Assembly (NCBI RefSeq): GCF_004421005.1
Contig: NZ_CP038026.1
Coordinates: 62,001-126,000, forward strand
DNA: 64,000 nt
Reading direction: 5' to 3'
Origin: Pseudoduganella plicata
GTDB lineage: Bacteria > Pseudomonadota > Gammaproteobacteria > Burkholderiales > Burkholderiaceae_D
Part shown: in pieces, positions 16,638 through 27,031 of the stretch
Layout: each line of letters begins with the position of its first letter
Position numbering within the stretch: the first letter of the stretch is position 1
Translations under genes and position numbers: made by a program
Notes under the pieces: generated by a model
Seen by the model: only the letters and a program-made list of their open reading frames with translations
Told to the model about the DNA's origin: nothing
Database searches by the model: none

Positions 16638-19294
16638 TCCGCGCGCTCGCCACGAAAGCGGCGCGGCTGCGCCTGCTGCGCCTGGGCCTGGAGACGTACG
16701 TCACGCTGCCGGTGTTTACGGTTCTGCTGGTTGCCGTCATCTTCGGCGCCGCCTTCCACCTGATCGCCAACGAACGCGCGGCGGCCGCAGAGGCGGCGCG
16801 TGACTCCGTGCAGGAAGTGCTGGAGACCTACGAGGCGCAGGCCGTGCGCAACCTGAACGGCATCGACCAGGCGCTGAAGGTGATCAAGTACGCCGTCGAG
16901 CGCAAGGGCGCCGCGGGCGCGCTGCCGGAACTGGCCGAGCAGGACCTGCTGCCGCCCGGGCTCGTGTTCGCCGTCAGCATCGCCGATGCTTCCGGGACTA
17001 TCGTCGCCAGCAGCCCGCAGGCGACGCGGCAGTCGGTCCGGCATGAGCGCTATTTCACCATCCATCGCGACAGCCGGCTGGACGCAGTGTACGTGGCCCA
17101 GGCGATGCGCGATGCGGTGCGCCGCGACTGGCACCTGCATTTCACGCGCCGCCTGAACGACCGCGACGGCCGCTTTGCCGGCGTGGCCATCCTGGAAGTC
17201 GAGCCGGCGTATTTCACCAGTGGGTACGAGCGCACGCGCCAGGGCGATCTGGGCCTGCTGGCCATTGTGGGCAACGACGGCGTGGCGCGCGCCGTGCGGA
17301 TCGGTGAGCGCAGCAGCTGGGGCCAGCATTTCGACCTGGATGCGTGGCGCAAGCCGGTGGCGCAGCCGTGGACCGACAGTTTCGACGGCGTGGCCCGCTA
17401 CACGGGCACGCGCGCGCTGCGCGCTTATGGACTGGTGGTGCTGGTGGGCCTGGCCGAGTCCGAGCAGATGGCACCGTTCCAGAGCCAGCGCCGCAAGTAC
17501 CTGTGGGAAGCCGGCGCCGCCGCGGCCGGGACGGTGCTCGTGATGGCGCTGCTGTGGCTGTGGTCGTGGCAGGGCGCCAAGGCGCGCCGCCGCATCCGCC
17601 GGGCGCAGGAAACGTATGCGGCCGCGTCGGAAGCGAACCTGGACGCGTTCTTCGTGCTGCGCGCCGTGCGCAACCCGCTTGGCGTCATCGTCGACTTCCG
17701 CATCGCCTCGGCCAACAGCCGGGCCGAGCAGATGACGGGGCGCAGCAAGGCCGACCTGCGCGGCCATACCGTGTGCGAATGGCTGCCGCAGGCCCGCACC
17801 AACGGCATGTTCGACCGGCTGGCCCAGATCATGGCGGCCGGCGGCGTGCACCAGGAGGAGTGGCGCAACGAGATGCCCGAGTTCCGCGCCGAGTGGATGC
17901 ACTGGCAGGTGGTCGGGGTCGAAGGCGGCCTGGTGGCGATCCTGCGCGACATCTCCGAGCGCAAGCGCGACGAGGCGCGCATCGTCCACATGGCCCATCA
18001 CGATACGTTGACGGGGCTGCCGAACCGCAGCCTGATCGGCGACCGCCTGGAGCAGACGATCCTGCTGGCCGAGCGCGAGAAGCAGCACCTGCTGGTGGCG
18101 TTCGTGGACCTGGACAGCTTCAAGCTGGTCAACGACAGCCTGGGTCACGCGGCCGGGGACGAACTGCTGAAGGTGGTGGCCGGCCGCATGGTCGAGTGCC
18201 TGCGCCGCAGCGACACCGTGGGCCGCTTCGGTGGTGACGAGTTCGTGCTGGTCCTGCCGCAGGGACAGGTCGCGGACGGCGCCGTGGAAGCGGCCGGGCT
18301 GCTGGAGAAGATCCTGTCGGCCGTGGTGCGCCCGATCGCGCTGGAGGGCCAGCAGGTGCAGGTGAGCTGCTCGATCGGCGTGGCGATGTATCCGCGCGAC
18401 GGCCGCGATGGCGGCACGCTGCTGATGAACGCCGACGCCGCAATGTACCGCGCCAAGGAGCTGGGCAAGAACAACGTGCAATTCTATGCGCAGGAAATGA
18501 ACGCGTCGCTGGAAGAGAAGCTGGCGCTGATGGAAGGGCTGCGCAAGGCTGTCGACAACGACGAGCTGCGCCTTGTCTACCAGCCGAAGGTCGACCTGGC
18601 CAGCGGCCAGGTGTTCGGGGTGGAGGCGCTGCTGCGCTGGCATCATCCCGAGCGCGGCATGGTGCGACCGGACCACTTCATTCCGCTGGCCGAGGAAAGC
18701 GGCAGCATTGTCGCCATCGGCGAATGGGTCCTGCGCGAAGCGTGCCGCCAGGCGCGTCGCTGGCAGGATGCGGGCGTGGCGCCGCTGGTGGTGTCGGTCA
18801 ACGTCTCGCCGCGCCAGTTCGACGACCGCCGCCTGGTCGCGCGGGTGGCCGATGCGCTGCGCGACGCCGGACTGGCGGCGCGCTGGCTGGAGCTGGAAGT
18901 GACGGAAAGCCTGATCATGCGCGACGTGCAGCAGGCCATCGACAAGATGCGCGAGCTTGAAGGGATGGGCATCGGCCTGTCGATCGACGATTTCGGCACC
19001 GGCTATTCCAGCCTGGCGGCGTTGAAGTCGTTCCCGATCAGCCGCCTGAAGATCGACAAGTCGTTCGTGCGCGACCTGGCGCACAGCAGCGACGACCAGG
19101 CGATTGCGCGCGCCATCATCTCGCTGTCGCACCAGCTGCAAATGCGGGTGATCGCCGAAGGCGTTGAAACGGAGCAGCAGCGCGCGTTCCTGGCGCAGTA
19201 CGGCTGCGACGAAATGCAGGGATACCTTTTCAGCAAGCCGGTACCGCCGGAAGATATCCCGGCGCTGCTGGCGCGGCAGGATGCCGCCGCCTGA
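16634..19294 (+). CDS. membrane PAS-GGDEF-EAL c-di-GMP enzyme
   Basis: Inner-membrane signalling protein of 886 residues. A membrane helix at 24-45 is followed by a periplasmic Cache-like sensor (46-290), a second helix near 294-314, a PAS domain (325-440), a GGDEF domain with intact GGDEF near 532, and an EAL domain with EALLRW near 664 and DDFGTGYSS. Key residues of both catalytic domains look intact, so synthesis and breakdown of c-di-GMP are both possible. It is the third gene of the operon with the outer-membrane protein and the small binding protein; the start overlaps the previous stop by 4 bases. Those partners suggest that its periplasmic domain is the receiver of an envelope signal. 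Confidence 0.92.
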   Translation: MIRALATKAARLRLLRLGLETYVTLPVFTVLLVAVIFGAAFHLIANERAAAAEAARDSVQEVLETYEAQAVRNLNGIDQALKVIKYAVERKGAAGALPELAEQDLLPPGLVFAVSIADASGTIVASSPQATRQSVRHERYFTIHRDSRLDAVYVAQAMRDAVRRDWHLHFTRRLNDRDGRFAGVAILEVEPAYFTSGYERTRQGDLGLLAIVGNDGVARAVRIGERSSWGQHFDLDAWRKPVAQPWTDSFDGVARYTGTRALRAYGLVVLVGLAESEQMAPFQSQRRKYLWEAGAAAAGTVLVMALLWLWSWQGAKARRRIRRAQETYAAASEANLDAFFVLRAVRNPLGVIVDFRIASANSRAEQMTGRSKADLRGHTVCEWLPQARTNGMFDRLAQIMAAGGVHQEEWRNEMPEFRAEWMHWQVVGVEGGLVAILRDISERKRDEARIVHMAHHDTLTGLPNRSLIGDRLEQTILLAEREKQHLLVAFVDLDSFKLVNDSLGHAAGDELLKVVAGRMVECLRRSDTVGRFGGDEFVLVLPQGQVADGAVEAAGLLEKILSAVVRPIALEGQQVQVSCSIGVAMYPRDGRDGGTLLMNADAAMYRAKELGKNNVQFYAQEMNASLEEKLALMEGLRKAVDNDELRLVYQPKVDLASGQVFGVEALLRWHHPERGMVRPDHFIPLAEESGSIVAIGEWVLREACRQARRWQDAGVAPLVVSVNVSPRQFDDRRLVARVADALRDAGLAARWLELEVTESLIMRDVQQAIDKMRELEGMGIGLSIDDFGTGYSSLAALKSFPISRLKIDKSFVRDLAHSSDDQAIARAIISLSHQLQMRVIAEGVETEQQRAFLAQYGCDEMQGYLFSKPVPPEDIPALLARQDAAA

Positions 19295-19425
19295 GCGCTC
19301 CCGACGCGGTAGAGAGCGGTCGGATTGCGTACTGGCGCCATTCCGAGAACGGCTCCGGCGCCGGCTGGCGCCATCTCTACATTTGTACTGGTAAAATCGG
19401 GAAGCCAAGAACAAGGATAATCGTC

Positions 19426-19538
19426 ATGCTGCATTCCGACAGGCCACGGGCCGCCACCGTCCCATACGGCCGGGCAGCCATCTCCACCGCTCTGCGGGCG
19501 CCACGGCGCGCCTGCGGGGCGGCGGCACAGGTGTCGCC

Positions 19539-19548
<10 letters not shown>
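19426..19548 (+). CDS. possible 40-residue upstream ORF of the hybrid kinase
   Basis: ATG 19426 lies 8 bases after AAGGAT and opens a 40-residue Arg/Ala-rich frame that ends inside the kinase start, overlapping it by 10 bases in another frame. It could be a leader peptide coupling translation to the GTG start at 19539. It shows no homology I know and may be chance. Confidence 0.25.
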
Positions 19549-21758
<2,210 letters not shown>

Positions 21759-21795
21759 GCTAAAATGCCGTTTTGCTAATCTGCAAGGACACCAG

Positions 21796-22371
21796 ATGAG
21801 ACTTCAGGCTGCATGGGCCGCACCGGCGCTGTTTGCATTGAGCGTGCACGGCGCGCTGGCTGCCGCGCCCGCCAAGCCGCCCGCCGAGAAAGCCGAACTG
21901 CCACTGCGCTATGGCGTCAACGACGTCACGGCGGGCGACGACAAATTCCAGATCATGCGCGGCTTAGTCAGCAACCTGAGCGCCACCAGCTTCGATACCT
22001 ACACCGTCTTTCTGGTGCCGTCCAAGGCGGATGCGCCGTGGATGCACGTCACGATGCCGGCAACGAAGGGCATGGGCTACAACCTGCGCAGCGCGGAGAC
22101 CGGCGACGCCACGATGGTCGCCATCGCCTTCTTCCGCCAGCAGGGCCAGCTGTATGCGGTCGAAGCAGAGCGCGACGGCAATACCCCCGCCGAGCGTCTG
22201 AAAAAGGGCTCCGTCCAGTTCCGGGTGTACGGGTTCAATGGCGACGGCGACGTTCCCATGTTCGAGCCGGTCGAGACGCGCCGCTCGGTGGCGAAATACC
22301 AGAATGCCGACGAGGCGCTGAAGGACGAGTTCTTCATCGCCGCGGGCGGGCGTTACCGGCCGGCAAGGTAA
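21796..22371 (+). CDS. exported protein of unknown function
   Basis: I do not recognise the family. The 191-residue product has a signal peptide (APALFALSVHGALAA) and a Pro/Lys-rich linker, then a compact domain of about 150 residues with DDKFQIMRGLVSNLSATSFDTY and FRVYGFNGDGDVP. It has no cysteines or lipobox, so it is probably soluble in the periplasm. It begins 37 bases after the hybrid kinase stop and is followed closely by the LprI-like gene, so the two small exported proteins may form a pair. The ATG at 21796 follows AAGGA. Confidence 0.75.
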   Translation: MRLQAAWAAPALFALSVHGALAAAPAKPPAEKAELPLRYGVNDVTAGDDKFQIMRGLVSNLSATSFDTYTVFLVPSKADAPWMHVTMPATKGMGYNLRSAETGDATMVAIAFFRQQGQLYAVEAERDGNTPAERLKKGSVQFRVYGFNGDGDVPMFEPVETRRSVAKYQNADEALKDEFFIAAGGRYRPAR

Positions 22372-22393
22372 CGGTATGGCAGCGTTATGAATT

Positions 22394-22987
22394 TTGTTGG
22401 GGTGGTCCTGGTGGCTGCCGGCGCTGGTCGCGGGGCACGCCTCGGCGGCCGGCTTCGATTGCGCCAGGGCCGGTACACGGGTCGAGCGGATGATCTGCGC
22501 CCAGCCCGCGCTGTCGGCGCTGGATGGCGAGCTCGCCAAGGCGTACGAAGCGGCGCGGCGTTCGGGCCGCCACCCTGGCTTGCTGGCGCAGCAGCGCGCC
22601 TGGCTGGCCGACGTGCGCGACCGGTGCACCGACGCGGCCTGCCTGCGCGCAGCCTACACGACCCGCATCGCTGCCTTGCGCGGCGGCGAGCGACCCTGCG
22701 AGGTGTCGGAAGCCCAGCTGATTGGCGCGTGGCGCGGGATCGACGGCACCGATCCGGAAGAATTCGAGCTGTCGCACGAGCGTACGAAGCGCGTCTTTAC
22801 ATCGTGGCGCAACCACCGCCTCGACATGATGGGCGTCTGGACGTATCAGGGTTGCCGGCTGCACATCGCGCACATCAGCCAGCCCGCCCTCGGTTACGAC
22901 TTCCACGCGGTCAGCCGCAAGGATGGCAAGCTGACGCTGCGCGACGGCGGTGGCGCGACCTACGTCTATACGGCTGCGAAACCATGA
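22394..22987 (+). CDS. LprI-type lysozyme-inhibitor-like exported protein
   Basis: The N-terminal third matches the LprI/DUF1311 pattern (FDCARAGTRVERMICAQ, then QRAWLADVRDRC and CLRAAYTTRI). The six cysteines are expected to form disulfides in the periplasm. A C-terminal domain of about 90 residues has no name I can give. The start is a problem: in this frame a TGA at 22388 blocks the ATG at 22376, leaving only TTG 22394 or 22397. Removing one G from the GGGG run at 22399-22402 would instead join ATG 22387 to this frame and give a normal signal peptide. Treat the first 20 residues as uncertain. Confidence 0.75.
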   Translation: MLGWSWWLPALVAGHASAAGFDCARAGTRVERMICAQPALSALDGELAKAYEAARRSGRHPGLLAQQRAWLADVRDRCTDAACLRAAYTTRIAALRGGERPCEVSEAQLIGAWRGIDGTDPEEFELSHERTKRVFTSWRNHRLDMMGVWTYQGCRLHIAHISQPALGYDFHAVSRKDGKLTLRDGGGATYVYTAAKP

Positions 22988-23121
22988 TGGCCGCTGCTGC
23001 TGCCGCCTTTCGATGCGGCGTCGAATCAGCCCCGATGCCTGCCCGGGGTGGCCCGATCTTGCCGGTGCGCGAATCGTCAGCCGTGCGCGGCGCCGTAACC
23101 GGCCCGCGCTAGACTGACCCC

Positions 23122-23355
23122 ATGAAACGCTATCGCAATCTGGAAGGCCACTCCGGCGTGCTGGCCTATGACATCCGCGCCGATGCCATTGCCGTCAAGT
23201 TCGCCGGCGGCGACGTCTACGAGTACACGTATGGCCGGCCGGGCCGCGCACACGTGGAGGAAATGAAGCGGCTGGCGCTGGCGGGACGCGGATTGTCGAC
23301 ATATATCTCTCGACACGTGCGTGAGGACTATGCGGCCAGGCACGAAGGGCGCTAG
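23122..23355 (+). CDS. KTSC domain small protein
   Basis: A 77-residue single-domain protein. The pattern LAYDIRADAIAVKFAGGDVYEYTY and the late GLSTYISRHVR follow the KTSC family, in which the final KTSC-like stretch is here LSTYIS. Such proteins are small and cytosolic, often beside RNA- or lysyl-tRNA-related genes, but the function is not established. It is a single gene with no close partner. Confidence 0.75.
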   Translation: MKRYRNLEGHSGVLAYDIRADAIAVKFAGGDVYEYTYGRPGRAHVEEMKRLALAGRGLSTYISRHVREDYAARHEGR

Positions 23356-23752
23356 CGCCTGCTCCCGGCCTGGCGGCAATGCGCGGCTATAGCGGACCGT
23401 ACGGCGCTGCCGCCGTCCCCGTTGCCGCTGAAGAGACTGACGCCCTTTACCGACTAGATCCTGCGTTCGCTGATCTGCCTGGTCATGAACCGCGACCACC
23501 TGGCAACGATCCAGGCATCGCCGACCTGGACTGAGCAGCCGCCTATATCCCACCGGCAATCATAGCAACGGATGTCTTATTCATCCGGCCGAAGGGTGCC
23601 GGGTCGATCTCTCGCTAATGTTCAGGTGCTGGCTGTTGAGACCACGGTACTGCCGGCGGCGCAAGCTTCCAGGGCTGGTGCGTGGCACGGTCGCATGCAC
23701 TGGCTGTACGCCCATGTTGCACACCCCGGTTGCACGCGCCGTCACCTGCGCG
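23356..23752. other. 397-base gene-poor gap
   Basis: Between the KTSC gene and the end of tarD no convincing gene, RNA or strong hairpin is seen. A 51-residue open frame on the + strand (23379-23534, starting MRGYSGPYG) has coding-like bias but no clear ribosome site and could be a gene remnant. Confidence 0.4.
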
Positions 23753-24920
23753 TCATTGCGCCAGCTGTCGCATCTCCCGATAGAGGTCGGCCTTGCCTTC
23801 GAACCCGATGCCGGGCAGGTCCGGCATCGTGATATGGCCGTTTTCGACCCTGACGCCGTCCGGGAAGCCGCCGAACGGCTGGAACAGATCGGGGTAGGAC
23901 TCGTTGCCGCCCAGGCCGAGGCCAGCTGCGATATTGAGCGACATCTGGTGGCCGCCATGCGGAATGCAGCGGCTGGGTGACCAGCCGTGTTCGCGCAGCA
24001 TGTCGAGGGTGCGCAGGTATTCCACCAGGCCGTACGAGAGCGCGCAGTCGAACTGCAGCCAGTCGCGGTCGGCACGCATGCCGCCGTAACGGATCAGGTT
24101 GCGCGCATCCTGCATCGAGAACAGGTTTTCGCCTGTGGCCATCGGATTCCTGTAGTAATTGCGCAGGGTGGCCTGGAGTTCGAAGTCGAGCGGATCGCCC
24201 GCTTCCTCGTACCAGAACAGGTCATACTGCGACAGCGCTTTCGCATACGCGATCGCCGTGTCCAGGTCGAAGCGCCCGTTGGCATCGACGGCCAGCTTCT
24301 GCCCGTCGCCCAGCACGCTCAGGATGGAATCGATGCGGCGCAGGTCCTCGTCCAGCGAGGCGCCGCCGATCTTCTTCTTGACGACCGTATAGCCGCGGTC
24401 GATATAGCTGCGCATCTCGTCCTTCAGCTTGCCATGGTCCTGGCCGGGGTAGTAATAGCCGCCCGCGGCGTAGACAAACACCTTGCGCTCTGGCCGGCCG
24501 CTGCCGTAACGGTCGGCCAGCAGCTGGAACAGCGGCTGGCCGGCGATCTTTGCCACGGCATCCCAGACGGCCATGTCGATGGTGCCGATGGCAACCGAGC
24601 GCTCGCCGTGACCGCCCGGTTTCTCATTGGTGAACATGCAGTGCCAGATGCGGTGCGGGTCGAGGTTGCTGCCGCTATCGTCGAGCAACGAAGCGGGCTC
24701 GGCTTCCAGGATGCGCGGGATGAAACGCTCGCGCATCAGCTTGCCCTGGCCGTAGCGGCCGTTGGAGTTGAAACCATAACCGATGACGGGCTTGCCGTCG
24801 CGGACGACGTCGGTGACAACGGCAACCAGGCTCAGCGTCATTTTGCTGAAATCGATATAGGCGTTGCGGATCGGTGAGCTGATCGGGATGGTTTTTTTCG
24901 CGTATTTCAACAATTTGCAT
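23753..24920 (-). CDS. tarD: D(-)-tartrate dehydratase, with a one-base frameshift near the start
   Basis: Enolase-superfamily enzyme that dehydrates D-tartrate to oxaloacetate. The sequence follows the characterised TarD closely from memory: TIPISSPIRNAY, EKPGGHGERSVA, the catalytic lysine segment VVKKKIGG, metal ligands in VDANGRFD, WYEEAGDPLD and ATGENLF, and the His in IPHGGHQMSLN. The natural start is ATG 24920 behind GGAG, reading MQIVEIREK. There the frame breaks because the coding strand has seven A (24892-24898), where six would continue as TIPISSP. Without correction the frame opens only from TTG 24913 (MLKYAKKTIPI). About 389 residues if corrected. A divergent LysR gene is the probable tartrate sensor. 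Confidence 0.88.
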
Positions 24921-24971
24921 GGCAGCTCCAGGGGGAATCGAAGGCCACAGTCTAAAGCCGGTGCGCAGGTC

Positions 24972-24998
24972 TATAATTCTCCAAAATTCATTTGAGAA
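24972..24998 (+). promoter_or_regulatory. tarD/LysR divergent operator with overlapping -10 box
   Basis: A perfect TATAAT at 24972-24977 sits 31 bases before the LysR start, and an inverted repeat TTCTC...GAGAA (24977-24998, with inner AA/TT matches) begins at its last base. A LysR-type protein binding here would cover its own promoter, fitting autorepression and tarD activation. The -35 region is weak. Confidence 0.5.
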
Positions 24999-25008
24999 GT
25001 GAAATTCA

Positions 25009-25932
25009 GTGAAGAATGACCCTACATCGGACATGCAGTTTTTCGTCCTGATTGCTCGTCACGGCAGCCTGGCGGCAGCCGCCCGCGCCATCGACCTGAC
25101 GCCACCGGCCGCAACCAAGCGGTTGGCGGCGCTGGAAAGCCGGCTGGGCGTACGCCTGCTGAATCGCACGAAGCGCAGCCTCAGCCTGACCAGCGAGGGC
25201 GAAACCTATCTGCTGCACGCCACCCGCATCCTGGCCGATGTGCGCGACATGGAGGACGTGGTGGCGCAGGGCAGGGCGGTCCCGCGCGGCCTGTTGCGGG
25301 TGAACGCCACCTTGGGATTCGGGCGTACGGTGTTGGCGCCGCTGGTGTCCGCGTTCGCCGCGCGCTATCCGGAGGTGGAGGTCCTGATGGAGGTGACGGA
25401 CCGTCACATCGACATCGTCGAGAGCGGCTTCGACCTGGCGATCCGCTTCGGCACCTTGCCGGACAAGCGGCTGAACGCGCGCCGCATCCTGTCGAACCGG
25501 CGCTTCCTGTGCGCCTCGCCCACGTACCTGGAGCGGCATGGCGCGCCCGCCACCTTGGCCGAGCTGGCCCGCCACCGTTGCATCATCCACCGCCAGAACG
25601 ACGACGCCTACGGCATCTGGCGCTTCCTGCACGGCGAGCACAGCGAGGTGGTGAAGGTGCATGGCGCCCTGTCCAGCAACGATGGCGATATCGTGCTGGG
25701 GTGGGCGCTGGACGGTCACGGCATCCTGATCCGGTCGGAATGGGACCTGGCGAAATACCTGGACAGCGGCAGGCTGCGCGTCGTGCTGCCCGAGTTCACG
25801 CTGCCGGCGGCGGACCTGTTCGTGTATTACCCGGACCGTCGCAACCTGCCCGTGCGGGCGCGTGTTTTCATCGATTTCCTGGCGGAGCACTTCTCCGCCG
25901 GAGAGAAGGAAAAACGCAGGGGAAAGGCCTAG
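25009..25932 (+). CDS. LysR family regulator, probable tartrate-responsive
   Basis: Standard LysR protein of 307 residues: winged helix at 8-65 (GSLAAAARAIDLTPPAATKRLAALE) and a substrate-binding-type effector domain from 95 onwards. The start is GTG 25009; an ATG at 25033 would trim the first 8 residues. It is divergent from tarD across 88 bases containing a LysR-type inverted repeat, so tarD is the likely target. Its 3' end overlaps the convergent HDOD gene by 4 bases. Confidence 0.9.
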   Translation: MKNDPTSDMQFFVLIARHGSLAAAARAIDLTPPAATKRLAALESRLGVRLLNRTKRSLSLTSEGETYLLHATRILADVRDMEDVVAQGRAVPRGLLRVNATLGFGRTVLAPLVSAFAARYPEVEVLMEVTDRHIDIVESGFDLAIRFGTLPDKRLNARRILSNRRFLCASPTYLERHGAPATLAELARHRCIIHRQNDDAYGIWRFLHGEHSEVVKVHGALSSNDGDIVLGWALDGHGILIRSEWDLAKYLDSGRLRVVLPEFTLPAADLFVYYPDRRNLPVRARVFIDFLAEHFSAGEKEKRRGKA

Positions 25933-26762
25933 ACCAGCATGGCGCTGTTCATCGCGGCCGCGTCGAGCTCGGCCTGAGCAACCATGCGCGCGGCCATTTC
26001 CTCGTCGATGAACAGGTCGACGACGGATTCGGCCTGCGGCACTTCCTCGCGTGCCGTGCCCAGCGGCGAAGCCACGGGGGAGAAGTGGTTCGCCAGCAGC
26101 AGCGTGTCCAGCAGCGTTTCCGGTGGCACCCCGAGGAAGCCGTCGCGCAAGCCTTCGATGGCGCTGGCGACGGGCTCCGGAATGCCCAGCTTGTTCATCA
26201 CTTCGCGCAGGATGATTTCCTCGCTGGCCGGCTGCCAGTTTTCCGGGTCCGGATCGAGCAGGCCAGGGAACTCGTCGGCGCGCGACAGCAGGTAGAAGCC
26301 AACGACTTCGTGGACGATGCCGGCGAAGAGCGCTGTGTCCGCGTTCACTTCCGTCACCTCGCGGGCGATGATACGGGCAAGGCATGCCACGTGCACCGTG
26401 TGCTGCCACAGTTGCTCCGCCTTGACGCGCAATGCCGGGTCGGCAATCTTGCTGCCGAACTGGCGCACCACCATGGCGGCCGCAAGCGCATACAGGTTGT
26501 GGTAGCCGATGCGGTTGATGGCGGCGCGCACATTGGTGATCGTGCCGCCGCCACGGCTGAACATCGCCGAATTGGACAGTGCGACGGTGCGCGCCGCCAG
26601 CTGCGGCTCTGCCAGCACGAGGCGGATGGCCTCATCCATCGGACAGTCGGGGTCGTCCAGTGCGAGCTGTACGCGCAATGCCGCATTGACGCTGGTGGGA
26701 AACACCAGGTCACCACGGATCGCCAGCGCGGCGATGTGCCCGAAGGCTTCCAGTTTATTCAT
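25929..26762 (-). CDS. HDOD domain protein
   Basis: Cytosolic signalling protein of 277 residues made of one HDOD domain (about 15-215), a degenerate relative of HD phosphohydrolases. The metal-binding HD is not evident; HEVVGFYLL occupies the place, so it is probably non-catalytic. Such proteins often act in stress, motility or c-di-GMP outputs. ATG 26762 is preferred over an upstream 12-residue extension because a strong promoter ends only 7 bases before it; the message would be nearly leaderless. Confidence 0.88.
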   Translation of the reverse strand: MNKLEAFGHIAALAIRGDLVFPTSVNAALRVQLALDDPDCPMDEAIRLVLAEPQLAARTVALSNSAMFSRGGGTITNVRAAINRIGYHNLYALAAAMVVRQFGSKIADPALRVKAEQLWQHTVHVACLARIIAREVTEVNADTALFAGIVHEVVGFYLLSRADEFPGLLDPDPENWQPASEEIILREVMNKLGIPEPVASAIEGLRDGFLGVPPETLLDTLLLANHFSPVASPLGTAREEVPQAESVVDLFIDEEMAARMVAQAELDAAAMNSAMLV

Positions 26763-26769
26763 GGATAAA

Positions 26770-26798
26770 ATTATACGCACGGCGGCACAGCGACACAA
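26770..26798 (-). promoter_or_regulatory. strong sigma70 promoter of the HDOD gene
   Basis: On the minus strand TTGTGT (26798-26793) and a perfect TATAAT (26775-26770) are separated by 17 bases. The expected transcription start falls at about 26763, one base from the ATG. Confidence 0.65.
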
Positions 26799-26866
26799 TT
26801 GTGCATGCTCGGTGGGGGGCGCGGTGACAACAATGTGCGGCCAAGGGACACAATGCCAGCGGCCCA

Positions 26867-26979
26867 GCTCGTGACAACAAAGGGGTCAGGCACGAAAACT
26901 GTCACAAGCTCGGCCTTGAAGCCCCGTGCGGCGGCGCGCGATGACAGTTTCTGTGCCTGACCCCGATGTTGTCACGAGC
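26867..26979. repeat. long inverted repeat, two 38-base arms
   Basis: Left arm 26867-26904 and right arm 26942-26979 are reverse complements at 34 of 38 bases (blocks GCTCGTGACAACA, GGGGTCAGGCAC, AAACTGTCA), around a 37-base centre. It sits between the HDOD and dadA genes, which both point left. It looks like a mobile palindromic intergenic repeat; it could also fold as a large RNA hairpin at the end of the dadA transcript. Confidence 0.75.
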
Positions 26980-27031
26980 GCGGCCGTGGCCGTGCCGGCG
27001 CTGACCCGGCACCGGGCGGCTCCGGCCGTCG

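Noticed and set aside
16580..19414. 944-residue antisense open frame opposite the GGDEF-EAL gene
   Set aside because: Shadow frame; the sense product has GGDEF and EAL motifs.
22387..23112. 241-residue frame overlapping the LprI-like gene
   Set aside because: Arg-rich shadow; the other frame carries the cysteine pattern of the family. Only its ATG may be relevant.
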